From positions 9,785-73,784 of the forward strand of contig DASUXA010000104.1 of assembly GCA_036378155.1 (NCBI GenBank): a stretch of DNA of 64,000 nt. Direction: 5' to 3'. The notes beneath the pieces are model-generated. The model was not told the origin of the DNA and ran no database searches. It was given only the letters and a program-made list of their open reading frames with translations. Positions 15,399-24,066 of the stretch are shown one piece after another. How positions within the stretch are numbered: the stretch's first letter is position 1; each line of letters begins with the position of its first letter. The translations under genes and the position numbers were made by a program. The DNA is from DASUXA01 sp036378155 (GTDB lineage Bacteria > Actinomycetota > Actinomycetes > Mycobacteriales > Micromonosporaceae).

Positions 15399-15744
15399 AG
15401 GTTCGAAACCCCTTTCGCTGTGTCTAGGGTAACACGCGACGCAACCATCGGCCCATCCTCCGCGTCAGCATCAGTGCTGCTCAGCCCACGTGTGAGTCGG
15501 CTTTCTCCGGCTTGACACGAAGCTGAGAACGTGATTCAGCTACTCTGCGTTATCCATAGGTGACGGGATCGGATGTACGGGGCGGCGCCCACCCCAGCCC
15601 CGGACGCCCGCGCGCAGCCCGTGCGCGGTGCGATGCGCTGATCGTTTCAGCGGGTCGGCGAGGGGTACCCGGGTGCTGGCACTCGCTCTGGCGCTTACGG
15701 TCGTAGTGCGAGAGAGTGGAAGTCAGGCGCTGAGGGAGACAACC
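15399..15744. other. Non-coding divergent region
   Basis: About 345 bases between carD and the next plus-strand gene. I see no gene. A TTGACA sits at 15512-15517 on the plus strand, but I found no -10 at a suitable distance. An upstream in-frame extension of the next gene (from 15628) is rejected for lack of a ribosome site. Both divergent promoters must lie here. Confidence 0.5.
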
Positions 15745-16485
15745 ATGAGCTCGCGAAGCGGAGACAACGACGGCCGGCCGCCGGACGGTGGGGGCCTGCC
15801 CGACCTGCCTCCGGAGTGGGGCTCGTTGGTGATCCCCGACGACCCGCGCGAGCTCGCCGGCGAAGCCAACGAGGTCCGTCGCCAACTGCGCCGCCAGGCG
15901 CGCAGAAACCGGTGGCGGCGCCGGCTGCGGCTGCCGGCACGGACCGTCCGGTCGTACGACGACAACTCCGCGCTCGGCGTTCCCCTCCTGATCATGGCGA
16001 TCGCCATCATGGCGACGCTGACCAGCCTGTTCGCGATCGTATGGCCGGGAGACACGAACCGACCCCTGCTGCACGGCACCACCGTGGTACCGCTGGCGAC
16101 CGCGCCCGCCGACCTCCCGGACATCACCCTCGTCGGGAAGTCCAACCAGCCGGTACGACTGCACGAGTCGCTGCCCGCCGTCGTGCTGCTCGTCGACGGA
16201 TGCGACTGCGGCAAGTTGGCGGAGGCGACCCGCGAGGCGGTACCGGCCGGAGTCACCGTGTTCGCCGTCGCCCGCAGCGACCCGGCGACCACCCTGCCGC
16301 CCGGTACCCGGGTCCGCAGCGCCGCCGACCCGGAGGGCGCGCTGGCCGCGATGTACCGCCCGAGCAGCACCACGCCGGGCACCGCGACCGCGCTGGTGGT
16401 ACGCGGCAACGGCAGCGTCGCCTCGGTGGTCGGCGGAGTGAGCAGGGTGGACGACCTGCGCGCCCAGCTCAAGGAGCTGCGCTGA
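15745..16485 (+). CDS. Membrane-anchored protein with a possible redoxin-like domain
   Basis: A 246-residue protein I cannot name. It has a cytoplasmic N-terminal 75 residues rich in Arg, one transmembrane helix (GVPLLIMAIAIMATLTSLFA, about residues 75-97) and an outside domain of 150 residues. The outside part has VVLLVDGCDCGKLAEATREA at about residue 145, where a CxC pair follows a beta strand as in thioredoxin-fold proteins, then VTVFAVARSDP and further strand/helix alternation. A redox or metal role is inference. ATG 15745 has GAGGGAG 5 bases upstream. It is convergent with the type III PKS gene and ends 29 bases before it. Confidence 0.75.
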   Translation: MSSRSGDNDGRPPDGGGLPDLPPEWGSLVIPDDPRELAGEANEVRRQLRRQARRNRWRRRLRLPARTVRSYDDNSALGVPLLIMAIAIMATLTSLFAIVWPGDTNRPLLHGTTVVPLATAPADLPDITLVGKSNQPVRLHESLPAVVLLVDGCDCGKLAEATREAVPAGVTVFAVARSDPATTLPPGTRVRSAADPEGALAAMYRPSSTTPGTATALVVRGNGSVASVVGGVSRVDDLRAQLKELR

Positions 16486-16514
16486 CCGAAAGCGGCGCGG
16501 TCGCGGCGGTTCCG

Positions 16515-17564
16515 TCAGCCCTCGCCGAGCAGCGCGGAGTACAGCGTGAGCCCGGGCCCGAACGCGAGCAGCACCACGCGCCTCGGGTCAACGGAGCGAC
16601 GCAGCCGGTCCAGGATCATCAGCACCGTCGGCGACGAGCAGTTGCCGTGGGTGGCAAGTGTGCCGCGCGACGCGGCGAGCGCCGGATCGGGTAGGGCGAG
16701 CCGGTCGGCGACCACGTCCAGGATGCGCGGCCCGCCGGGGTGTACCGCCCAGCCGTCGATCTGGTCGCGGGTCATGCCGTGCCGCGCCAGCAAGGTGTCC
16801 ACGAGGGGTGCGACGTGCGCGGACAGCACATCCGGTACCCGGGGCGACAGCCCCATCCGGAAGCCGAGGTCGGTGACGTCCCAGGTCATGTGGCCGGCGG
16901 TCGCCACGTCGGTGACCGAAGCGACGTCGTGGACCAGATGCTTGTCGGAACCGGGCAGCAGTACCGCCGCCGCGGCGGCGTCGGAGAACAGGGCGTGCGC
17001 CACGATCTGTTCGGTGTCCGCCGCCGAGGGCTGCACGTGCAGGCTGGTCAACTCGGCGCAGAGCAGGACCGCCGGACGACCGCGCGAGCGTACGTAGTCG
17101 GTCGCCGCGCCCAACCCAGGCAGCGCCGCGTAGCAGCCCATGTGCCCGATGAACAGGCGCTGGGTGTCGGCGGGCATGCCGAGATCACGGGCCAGCAGGA
17201 TGTCGAGGCCCGGCGTGACGTACCCGGTACAGGAGCACACGACGAACATGCCGACGTCGGCGGCGTCCAGCCCGGCGGCGGCGAGGGCGTCCGCCACCGC
17301 CGCCTTGCCCAACGGCAGCGCCTCGACCAGGTACCGCTCCATCCGGCGTGCGGTCGGCCACCCGGTCACGTCCTCGACCAGCGGGTTCACCGCGCCGTGC
17401 CGGGTGTCGACCCCTGCGTTACGGAAGATCCGCTCCGCGATCGCACGCTGCACGCCCTGGTAGTGCCGGGCGAAGAAGCCGTGCCAGAGGTCGTCCTGCC
17501 CGATCGCCGGCGGGTGGGCGACACCCAGCCCGGCGAGGCTCACCCGGTGGTCGACGCTCACCAT
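16515..17564 (-). CDS. Type III polyketide synthase
   Basis: Chalcone/stilbene synthase family enzyme that extends an acyl-CoA starter with malonyl-CoA and cyclises it to a resorcinol, pyrone or quinol core. The 349-residue protein has the catalytic triad: Cys144 in GHMGCYAALPGLGAA, His275 in WAVHPGGPRIL and Asn308 in THGNCSSPTV. The family C-terminal GPGL motif (AFGPGLTLYSALL) is present. ATG 17564 or GTG 17561 starts it; the latter makes a GTGA overlap with the upstream flavoprotein gene. Neighbouring methyltransferase and prenyltransferase genes suggest an alkylated, methylated and prenylated phenolic lipid product. Confidence 0.95.
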   Translation of the reverse strand: MVSVDHRVSLAGLGVAHPPAIGQDDLWHGFFARHYQGVQRAIAERIFRNAGVDTRHGAVNPLVEDVTGWPTARRMERYLVEALPLGKAAVADALAAAGLDAADVGMFVVCSCTGYVTPGLDILLARDLGMPADTQRLFIGHMGCYAALPGLGAATDYVRSRGRPAVLLCAELTSLHVQPSAADTEQIVAHALFSDAAAAAVLLPGSDKHLVHDVASVTDVATAGHMTWDVTDLGFRMGLSPRVPDVLSAHVAPLVDTLLARHGMTRDQIDGWAVHPGGPRILDVVADRLALPDPALAASRGTLATHGNCSSPTVLMILDRLRRSVDPRRVVLLAFGPGLTLYSALLGEG

Positions 17565-18754
17565 CGCGGTGCGGCTCCGTCCCTGTCCGGGTCGCCGCCG
17601 AGCGCGGCGACACCGAGCCAGTCGGCGCATACGTCGGACGTGGCGGGCTGCAACGATCCGCAGCGGGCGTCGCGGTACAGCCGCTCCAACGGGTGCCCGC
17701 GACGCGAGGCGGAGGTGCCCGCCGCCTCGAGCATCGAGGCGGCGACGTCGGCGGCGGTGGTACCGGCGAGCAGCTTCGCCCGCCACACCCAGCGGCGGGT
17801 CTCCTCGTCCGTGGGCGCCTCGTCCACCCGGCGCGCCGCCTCGTCGACGACCAGCCTCGCCGCCGCGACCGCCGCGTCGGCGCGACCGATCCGCGCCCGT
17901 ACGTTCGCCAGCCCGCCCAGGCCGCGCGCGGTGACGTGCTCGACGGCGGCGTCCACGGCGGCGCGCGCCACCCCGACGTACACCGCCGCGTAGCTCGCCA
18001 CCAGCCAGTGCGGCATGAGCTGGGCGAACCACAGGGCGAGACCCTCCACGCCGCCGAGCAGCGTGTCGCGGGGTACCCGGACGTCGAAGTAGACGTCCTG
18101 CGACCAGGTGGCGCGCATGCCGAGCGAGTCCCAGGTGCGCTCGACCGTGATGCCGTCGGTGTCCGCCGGTACCAGGAATTGCGACACGGTTTCCGGGTCG
18201 CCGGCCGATCGAGCGGCGACCAGGTACCCGTCGGCGTACCCGGCGCCCGACACGAACGCCTTGGCGCCCTTGATCCGGAAGGTGTCGCCGTCCGCGGTGT
18301 ACTCCGTCGCCAGCTTCGACAGCCGGGACCCCGCGCCCCGCTCGCTCATCGCGACCGCGTAGAACGCGCCCGCCGCCGCCCGGCGCAGGATCTCGTCGCG
18401 GGCGTCGAAGAAGTCGTCCGGTACCCCGATGACCGAGGCGAATTCGCGCGGGATGCCGGCGAGCGCTCCGGTGACCGACGCGTGCATGTTGAACACGAGG
18501 GCCGTCGCGCCGCTGCCCCGCGCCAGTTCCGCCGCGACCGAGGCGTAGTCGGCGAAGCCCGCCCCGTACCCGCCGAGCGCGGCGGGCACCATCAGCCCGA
18601 ACAGTCCTGCCTCGCGCAGGTCGGCGAAGTCCGCGACCGGAAATTCGCCGTCCCGGTCGTAGTCCTCGGCTCGCGCCGCGAACCGCGGCGCGAGCCGACG
18701 CGCGTGCGCCAGCGCTTCGCGGTCGGCGGCGCCGACCCCGGACCCGGGGGTCAC
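17558..18754 (-). CDS. Acyl-CoA dehydrogenase-fold flavoprotein
   Basis: A 398-residue protein with the three-part acyl-CoA dehydrogenase fold. These are an N-terminal helical domain (FADLREAGLFGLMVPAALGG), a middle beta domain (FYAVAMSERGAGSRLSKLAT, KGAKAFVSGAGYADGYLVAA) and a C-terminal four-helix domain. The C-terminal region where many dehydrogenases have the YEGT catalytic Glu reads LYRDARCGSLQPATSD, without Glu. This resembles flavin monooxygenases of the same fold, though some true dehydrogenases keep their Glu elsewhere. GTG 18754 overlaps the methyltransferase stop. In related type III PKS clusters a flavin hydroxylase occupies this role, so ring hydroxylation is a reasonable guess. 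Confidence 0.85.
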   Translation of the reverse strand: MTPGSGVGAADREALAHARRLAPRFAARAEDYDRDGEFPVADFADLREAGLFGLMVPAALGGYGAGFADYASVAAELARGSGATALVFNMHASVTGALAGIPREFASVIGVPDDFFDARDEILRRAAAGAFYAVAMSERGAGSRLSKLATEYTADGDTFRIKGAKAFVSGAGYADGYLVAARSAGDPETVSQFLVPADTDGITVERTWDSLGMRATWSQDVYFDVRVPRDTLLGGVEGLALWFAQLMPHWLVASYAAVYVGVARAAVDAAVEHVTARGLGGLANVRARIGRADAAVAAARLVVDEAARRVDEAPTDEETRRWVWRAKLLAGTTAADVAASMLEAAGTSASRRGHPLERLYRDARCGSLQPATSDVCADWLGVAALGGDPDRDGAAPRW

Positions 18755-19518
18755 CGGGCGACCCCGTCGCTCACGCCTGCGTCGGTCGCGCCCCGCTTGA
18801 CGCCGATCGCCTGGTACAGCACGGCGGTCGTGAACGTCGGCACCATCGGTACCTCCCCACGCCTGGTCACCAGCCATCGGACAAGTCCCGCCACGCCCGG
18901 TCGGATACCCCGAAACCGCAACCCGACACCGTGACGATCGCACTCGGCGGCCAGCGACGAGGGCGAAACGAACAGGTCCGGGTCGTGGATGCCGGGGGGC
19001 GCGCCGCCCGGTACCCGCTCGGCGACGGTCACCGCGAGCAGCCGGGCGAGCCGGGTGTCGTTGAGCGTGTCGAGCACCAGCAGTCCACCGGGACGAAGCA
19101 CCCGGCACGCCTCGGCGACCACGCCGGGCAGGTCGGGGACGTGCTCCAGCAGTTCCCCGGCGCTGACCACGTCGGCGGTACCGTCGGCGAACGGCAGCCG
19201 TCCGACGTCCGCGCGTACCACGGCGACGCCCCGCGCCCGCGCCTCGCCGAGGGCGGACGCGACCAGGTCGACGCCGATGTGCCGGTACCCCTTGCCGACC
19301 AGGTGCGGGGCGAGCAGTCCGCCGCCGCAGCCGAGGTCGAGCAGCACGGCGCCGGGGCGGTCAGCGGGCGGTACCAGTCGCGCCCGCGCGGCGGCGATCC
19401 AGTGCAGCATCGCGAACGCGCCGCCCGGTCGCCACCACTCGCCCGCCAGCTCGTCGTACTGCCTCAGGTCGTTGCGTGCCGGCGGTCGCCGGCGACCCCC
19501 CGCAACCTGCCCCCGCAT
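18751..19518 (-). CDS. SAM-dependent class I methyltransferase (UbiG-like)
   Basis: A 255-residue methyltransferase. Visible motifs are motif I VLLDLGCGGGLLAPHLVG, the acidic residue ending motif II (IGVDLVA), VVRADVGRLPFADGTADVVS and the post-motif EACRVLRPGGLLVLDTL. The overall order resembles UbiG/COQ3-type O-methyltransferases acting on quinol rings (WWRPGGAFAMLHWI at the front is typical). ATG 19518 lies 6 bases after CAGGCT, which may be a leaderless promoter; the gap to the divergent prenyltransferase start is only 45 bases. It heads a three-gene operon with the flavoprotein and the type III PKS. Confidence 0.9.
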   Translation of the reverse strand: MRGQVAGGRRRPPARNDLRQYDELAGEWWRPGGAFAMLHWIAAARARLVPPADRPGAVLLDLGCGGGLLAPHLVGKGYRHIGVDLVASALGEARARGVAVVRADVGRLPFADGTADVVSAGELLEHVPDLPGVVAEACRVLRPGGLLVLDTLNDTRLARLLAVTVAERVPGGAPPGIHDPDLFVSPSSLAAECDRHGVGLRFRGIRPGVAGLVRWLVTRRGEVPMVPTFTTAVLYQAIGVKRGATDAGVSDGVAR

Positions 19519-19563
19519 TCCCCGAGCCTGGCACGAACCCAGCGAACCCGCCAGACTGACCGA

Positions 19564-20388
19564 ATGCGGCGCATTCTGGTCGGGCTGGTACGGGCGTGCC
19601 ACCCGGAGCCCACGGCGGCGGTCACCGTCGGCGCTGCGCTGCTCGCGGTGGTCGTCGGGCGCTCGCCGGCAGGCGTGGCAGCGGTCGCCGTCGCCGTGCT
19701 CGCCAGCCAACTCGCGGTCGGCTGGTGCAACGACGCGCTCGACGCGGGGCGGGACGCGCTGACCGGTCGCGCCGACAAGCCGATCCCAGCCGGGCTGGTG
19801 TCCCGGCGGACGGTGGCGGTCGGCGCGGTCGTCGCGGCGCTGGCGACGGTACCGCTGAGCTTCCTGTCCGGGCCGCGTGCCGCGGCGGCGCTGCTGCTCG
19901 CGCTGGTCAGCGGGCTGCTGTACGACTGGCCGCTGAAGTTCACCATGCTGTCGGTGGTGCCGTACCTGGTGTCGTTCGGCGCGCTGGTCGCGTTCGTACC
20001 GCTGGGGCTGCCCGGCGCGCCCGCGCCCCCGGCCTGGCTGGTCGTCGCGGGCGCGCTGCTGGGCGCCGGCGCGCACTTCGCGAACGTGCTGCCCGACCTC
20101 GACGACGACGCCCGTACCGGGGTGCGCGGCTTGCCGCACCGGCTGGGGCGTACCGGGTCGTGGGTGGCGGCGACGGTACTGCTGGCGTCGGCGACCGGTG
20201 CGCTCGCCTTCGGACCGCCCGGTCCACCGTCCTGGGCAGCTCTGCTGATCGTCGCCGGTACCGTCGTCGCGCTCGGCGTCGCCGGGTACGCCGCGCGTAC
20301 CGCCGGCTCGCGTGCCGCGTTCCGCGCCGTTCTCCTGGTCGCCGTCGCCGATGTGACGCTGCTGCTGCTCGCCGGCTCCCGCGTGTAG
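19564..20388 (+). CDS. UbiA family prenyltransferase
   Basis: Integral membrane enzyme that attaches an isoprenoid chain to an aromatic acceptor. The 274-residue protein has about eight hydrophobic segments. The first Asp-rich motif is GWCNDALDAGRDALTGRADK (the NDxxDxxxD box, near residue 59) and the second is NVLPDLDDDARTG (near residue 177). PIPAGLVS follows the first box, as in the family. It is divergent from the methyltransferase-flavoprotein-PKS operon with only 45 bases between starts, which suggests joint control. Acceptor and chain length cannot be read from sequence. Confidence 0.92.
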   Translation: MRRILVGLVRACHPEPTAAVTVGAALLAVVVGRSPAGVAAVAVAVLASQLAVGWCNDALDAGRDALTGRADKPIPAGLVSRRTVAVGAVVAALATVPLSFLSGPRAAAALLLALVSGLLYDWPLKFTMLSVVPYLVSFGALVAFVPLGLPGAPAPPAWLVVAGALLGAGAHFANVLPDLDDDARTGVRGLPHRLGRTGSWVAATVLLASATGALAFGPPGPPSWAALLIVAGTVVALGVAGYAARTAGSRAAFRAVLLVAVADVTLLLLAGSRV

Positions 20389-20476
20389 CGGCGGTGTACC
20401 GCCCACTACGCTGTACCGCGGTTCGCGGTGTCGATCTAGGTACACCGCGTGGCGGTGTCGATCGAGGAGGAGCGAC

Positions 20477-21301
20477 GTGACGCGCACGGTCGCGGGTTCG
20501 AAGACGGTACGCCGACAGGTCGTCCTGGCGGCCGCGGGCCTTACCGCGGTGGCCGCCGCCGGCCTGCTGTCCGGCTGCGGCGCCGGGAAGCTGGCGCAGA
20601 CCGCGCACATGGCTCCGGCGGTCCAGGGCGCGAACGCCGACGTGCGCATCGACGACCAGCTCGTTTCGGTGCGCGACGCCGTCGTGGTGTACCCCGGTCC
20701 GAAGGGGTACCCGGCCGGTGGCCAGGCGGCCCTGTCGGTGCGGGTGTTCAACCAGACCAGCAAGCCGGTGACGCTGACCCGGGTCACGGTGTCCACGGAC
20801 GACCGGCACCCGGTCGGCGCGGACCGGGTCATCAAGGAGACCGCGGGTCGCCCCGCCGACGTGCCGTCCGCCGCGCCGTCCGCACCGAGCATGAGTCCGT
20901 CCGCCGCGACCGCGACCGCCGCGCCGACCGGTACCGTCGCCAGCGGTTCCGCCGCGCCCGCCGGTCGCCCGGCAGCGTCGCCGAGCACGGGCGCCCACGC
21001 CTCGGCGAAGCCCTCCCCCAGCGCGGTCGCGCCCACCCAGCCGTCGGCGGCGCCCCAGGAGGAACCGCCGTCGGACCAGCTCAACATCACGATCGGACCG
21101 TGGCAGTACGTCGACCTGACCGCCGACTCGCCGACCCACCTGGTACTGCTCGGCTTGACCAAGCCGCTCACCGGCGGCGACACCGTCCTGCTGCGCTTCG
21201 AGTTCGACGGCGGCGCCACGAACCCGGTCGAGGTACCGGTGGGTCCGCCCGCCGGCCCGATCGAGCACTCGCCGATCGACGGCGTGGTCGACGACAAGTA
21301 G
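20477..21301 (+). CDS. Lipoprotein with PCuAC/DUF461-like C-terminal part
   Basis: A 274-residue exported lipoprotein. The signal ends in the lipobox LLSGC (Cys near residue 34). A first beta-sandwich segment (VRIDDQLVSVRDAVVVYPG, GGQAALSVRVFNQTSKPVTL) is split by a disordered Ser/Ala/Pro/Thr stretch of about 75 residues. Then comes YVDLTADSPTHLVLLGLTKP and LRFEFDGGATNPVEVPVGPP, which resembles copper chaperone PCuAC-type domains. The Met/His copper ligands of PCuAC are not evident, so copper binding is doubtful. GAGGAGGAG lies 6 bases before the GTG. It sits just upstream of radA. Confidence 0.8.
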   Translation: MTRTVAGSKTVRRQVVLAAAGLTAVAAAGLLSGCGAGKLAQTAHMAPAVQGANADVRIDDQLVSVRDAVVVYPGPKGYPAGGQAALSVRVFNQTSKPVTLTRVTVSTDDRHPVGADRVIKETAGRPADVPSAAPSAPSMSPSAATATAAPTGTVASGSAAPAGRPAASPSTGAHASAKPSPSAVAPTQPSAAPQEEPPSDQLNITIGPWQYVDLTADSPTHLVLLGLTKPLTGGDTVLLRFEFDGGATNPVEVPVGPPAGPIEHSPIDGVVDDK

Positions 21302-21315
21302 TCGTACCGCTCGGC

Positions 21316-21321
21316 TAGCTT
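21316..21321 (+). promoter_or_regulatory. -10 element of radA, leaderless type
   Basis: TAGCTT ends 6 bases before the radA GTG, placing the expected transcription start at the start codon. There is no Shine-Dalgarno sequence. Confidence 0.5.
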
Positions 21322-21327
21322 GCGCCT

Positions 21328-22743
21328 GTGGCGGAGAGGCAAGCGGCGAAGACGCGCGCACCGCGCGCGGTGTACGAATGCGACGCGTGTGGGCACCGGC
21401 CCGCCAAGTGGGTGGGCCGGTGCCCGGAGTGCGGCGAGTGGGGTTCGGTTGTCGAGACGGCGGCGGGTCCCGCCGCGCCGTCCGCCCGCGCCGTCGCACC
21501 TCGTACGCCGAGCGAGCCCGCCCGCCCGATCGCCACGATCAGCGCCGAGCCGGCGCGTGCCCGGCCCACCGGGGTAGCGGAACTCGACCGGGTGCTCGGC
21601 GGCGGACTGGTGCCCGGCGCGGTGGTGCTGCTCGCCGGGGAACCAGGTGTGGGCAAGTCGACGCTGCTGCTCGACGTCGCGCAGAAGTGGGCGGCGGGCG
21701 CGGGTTCGCCCGCTCTCGTGGTGTCCGGTGAGGAGTCGACCAGCCAGGTGCGGCTGCGCGCGGAGCGGATCGGCGCTCTGGACGAGCGCCTCTACCTGGC
21801 GTCCGAAACCGACCTGTCGGCGCTGCTCGGGCACCTGGACGCGGTCGAGCCGGGTCTCCTGGTGGTCGACTCGGTGCAGACCATCTCGGCACCCGGCGCG
21901 GACGGGGTGCCGGGCGGCGTCACGCAGGTCCGCGCGGTGACCGCCGCGATCGTCGCGGCGGCCAAGGAGCGGGGCGTCGCGACGGTACTGGTCGGTCATG
22001 TCACCAAGGACGGCCAGGTCGCCGGGCCCCGGGTGCTGGAGCACCTGGTCGACGTGGTGCTGCAGTTCGAGGGCGACAAGCACTCCTCGCTGCGGATGGT
22101 GCGCGGTCTGAAGAACCGGTTCGGCGCCGCCGACGAGGTCGGCTGCTTCGAGATGCACGAGGGTGGGATCGCCAGCCTGCCCGATCCGTCCGGTCTGTTC
22201 CTCACCCGGTACGCCGAACCCACGCCGGGCACGTGTGTGACCGTGGCGATGGAGGGGCGGCGCGCCCTGGTCACCGAGGTGCAGGCGCTGATCGGCGGGC
22301 AGGTGGCGGGATCGCCTCGCCGGACCGTGTCGGGGCTCGACGGTGCCCGGCTGGCGATGGTGCTCGCCGTCCTGCAACGGCGCCTCAACGTGAAGTTGCA
22401 CGACCGGGAGGTGTTCGCCGCGACCGTGGGCGGCATCCGCGTCGTCGAGCCGGCTGCCGACCTCGGTGTGGCGCTCGCCGTCGCGTCCGCCACGCACGAC
22501 CTGCCGCTCGCCCCCGACCTCGTCGCGATCGGCGAGGTCGGTCTGACCGGCGAGGTGCGCCGGGTGGGCGCGGTACCGCGTCGGCTCGCCGAGGCAGCCC
22601 GCCTCGGGTTCCGGTTCGCACTGGTACCTCCCGGTTGCGGCCCCGCCGCGACCGGGTCCGCTCCGAGCGGCATGAAGGTTCTCGAGGTGGCGGACATCCG
22701 CGCCGCCACGCACTGGGCGGCGCGCGCCTCGGCCGACGCGTGA
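21328..22743 (+). CDS. radA: DNA repair protein RadA
   Basis: RecA-like ATPase and DnaB-type branch-migration helicase in homologous recombination. The 471-residue protein has an N-terminal C4 zinc finger (CDACGHRPAKWVGRCPEC). The Walker A GEPGVGKSTLLLDVAQ is near residue 105, and the RadA signature KNRFG is in MVRGLKNRFGAADEVG. The C-terminal Lon-protease-like domain has VALAVASATHDLPL and EVGLTGEVRRV. It lies directly before disA, the usual actinobacterial arrangement, and each gene appears to have its own leaderless promoter. Confidence 0.97.
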   Translation: MAERQAAKTRAPRAVYECDACGHRPAKWVGRCPECGEWGSVVETAAGPAAPSARAVAPRTPSEPARPIATISAEPARARPTGVAELDRVLGGGLVPGAVVLLAGEPGVGKSTLLLDVAQKWAAGAGSPALVVSGEESTSQVRLRAERIGALDERLYLASETDLSALLGHLDAVEPGLLVVDSVQTISAPGADGVPGGVTQVRAVTAAIVAAAKERGVATVLVGHVTKDGQVAGPRVLEHLVDVVLQFEGDKHSSLRMVRGLKNRFGAADEVGCFEMHEGGIASLPDPSGLFLTRYAEPTPGTCVTVAMEGRRALVTEVQALIGGQVAGSPRRTVSGLDGARLAMVLAVLQRRLNVKLHDREVFAATVGGIRVVEPAADLGVALAVASATHDLPLAPDLVAIGEVGLTGEVRRVGAVPRRLAEAARLGFRFALVPPGCGPAATGSAPSGMKVLEVADIRAATHWAARASADA

Positions 22744-22816
22744 CCCGGTGAGTGACCGACACGGGTTTGCCGCCTCACCCGGCGTACCGCAGCAGCATCG
22801 CACCGTCATCGATCCG

Positions 22817-22822
22817 TAGACT
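22817..22822 (+). promoter_or_regulatory. -10 element of disA, leaderless type
   Basis: TAGACT ends 6 bases before the disA GTG. No Shine-Dalgarno sequence is present. Confidence 0.5.
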
Positions 22823-22828
22823 GTCGGG

Positions 22829-23935
22829 GTGCCGATCGACCGGACCGTGGTGTGGAGCAGCGCGAGCGTCAGCGCGGATCCGCTGCGTGCCACGCTGGCG
22901 CTGATGGCTCCTGGTACCGCGCTGCGTGACGGTTTGGAGCGGATCCTGCGTGGTCGCACGGGCGCCCTGATCGTGCTGGGGTACGACCGGACCGTCGAAT
23001 CGCTCTGCACCGGCGGGTTCCCGCTGGACGTCGAGTTCTCCTCCACGCGGCTGCGCGAACTGTGCAAGATGGACGGCGCCGTGGTGCTGTCCAGCGACTG
23101 CACCCGGATCGTCCGGGCGGCGGTACACCTGATGCCCGACCCGTCGATCCCGTCGGAGGAGTCCGGCACGCGGCATCGCACGGCGGAGCGGGTAGCCAAG
23201 CAGACCGGCTTCCCGGTGATCTCGGTCAGCCAGTCGATGCGGATCATCGGGCTGTACGTCAACGGACAGCGCCACGTCATCGACGACTCGGGCGCGATCC
23301 TGTCCCGCGCCAACCAGGCGCTCGCCACGCTCGAGCGGTACAAGCTGCGCCTCGACGAGGTGAGCAGCACGTTGTCGGCGCTGGAGATCGAGGACCTGGT
23401 GACGGTCCGCGACGCGATGGCGGTCGTCCAGCGGCTGGAGATGGTGCGCCGCATCGCCGACGAGATCGCCGGGTACGTGGTGGAACTCGGTACCGACGGG
23501 CGACTGCTGGCCCTGCAACTCGAAGAACTCATGGCGGGCGTGGACGCCGACCGCACCTTGGTCATCCGCGACTATCTGCCGGGCGGGCGGCGCAGCCGGG
23601 AACTCGAGGACGCCCTGGACGAACTCGACGCGCTGTCCGCGACCGACCTGATCGACCTGGTCGCGGTGGCGCGGGCGCTCGGCTACCCGGGTTCACCCGA
23701 CGCGCTCGACGCCGCCGTGTCACCGCGCGGCTTCCGGCTGCTGGCGAAGGTGCCTCGGCTGCCCAGTACGGTGGTCGACCGGCTGGTGAACCACTTCGGC
23801 AGCCTCCAGCGGTTGCTCGGCGCGACTGTGGAGGATCTCCAGGCGGTCGACGGGGTCGGCGATACCAGGGCGCGCAGTGTCCGTGAGGGTCTGTCGCGAC
23901 TGGCGGAGGCGTCGATCCTGGAGCGGTACGTCTAG
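22829..23935 (+). CDS. disA: DNA integrity scanning diadenylate cyclase DisA
   Basis: Makes cyclic di-AMP from two ATP and is inhibited by branched DNA. The 368-residue protein has the DAC domain (about residues 15-150) with catalytic MDGAVVLSSD and GTRHRTAERVAKQTG. A helical linker and a C-terminal helix-hairpin-helix DNA-binding domain follow (LGATVEDLQAVDGVGDTRAR). It follows radA. Cyclic di-AMP controls osmolyte and potassium transport in related bacteria; an OpuC-type transporter is encoded elsewhere in the window, but no direct link can be shown. Confidence 0.97.
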   Translation: MPIDRTVVWSSASVSADPLRATLALMAPGTALRDGLERILRGRTGALIVLGYDRTVESLCTGGFPLDVEFSSTRLRELCKMDGAVVLSSDCTRIVRAAVHLMPDPSIPSEESGTRHRTAERVAKQTGFPVISVSQSMRIIGLYVNGQRHVIDDSGAILSRANQALATLERYKLRLDEVSSTLSALEIEDLVTVRDAMAVVQRLEMVRRIADEIAGYVVELGTDGRLLALQLEELMAGVDADRTLVIRDYLPGGRRSRELEDALDELDALSATDLIDLVAVARALGYPGSPDALDAAVSPRGFRLLAKVPRLPSTVVDRLVNHFGSLQRLLGATVEDLQAVDGVGDTRARSVREGLSRLAEASILERYV

Positions 23936-24066
23936 CGGGGCCTCGCAGTCGACGTCGATACGCCCCAGCACGTGAGCGTCGACCGGTACACCTCCGGCGC
24001 AACGTCGCTATGTCGGCATTGTCCCGACCAGACCGTGTCGCAGGAGGTACCGGGGTCGGGGCGCCG

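Noticed and set aside
15385..15410. GTTCGAAACC, similar to a tRNA T-arm
   Set aside because: No acceptor, D-arm or anticodon stem can be folded around it; it is the carD leader.
18751..23565. 1604-residue continuous minus-strand frame
   Set aside because: Only its final 255 residues form a methyltransferase; the rest lies antisense to disA, radA, the lipoprotein and the prenyltransferase.
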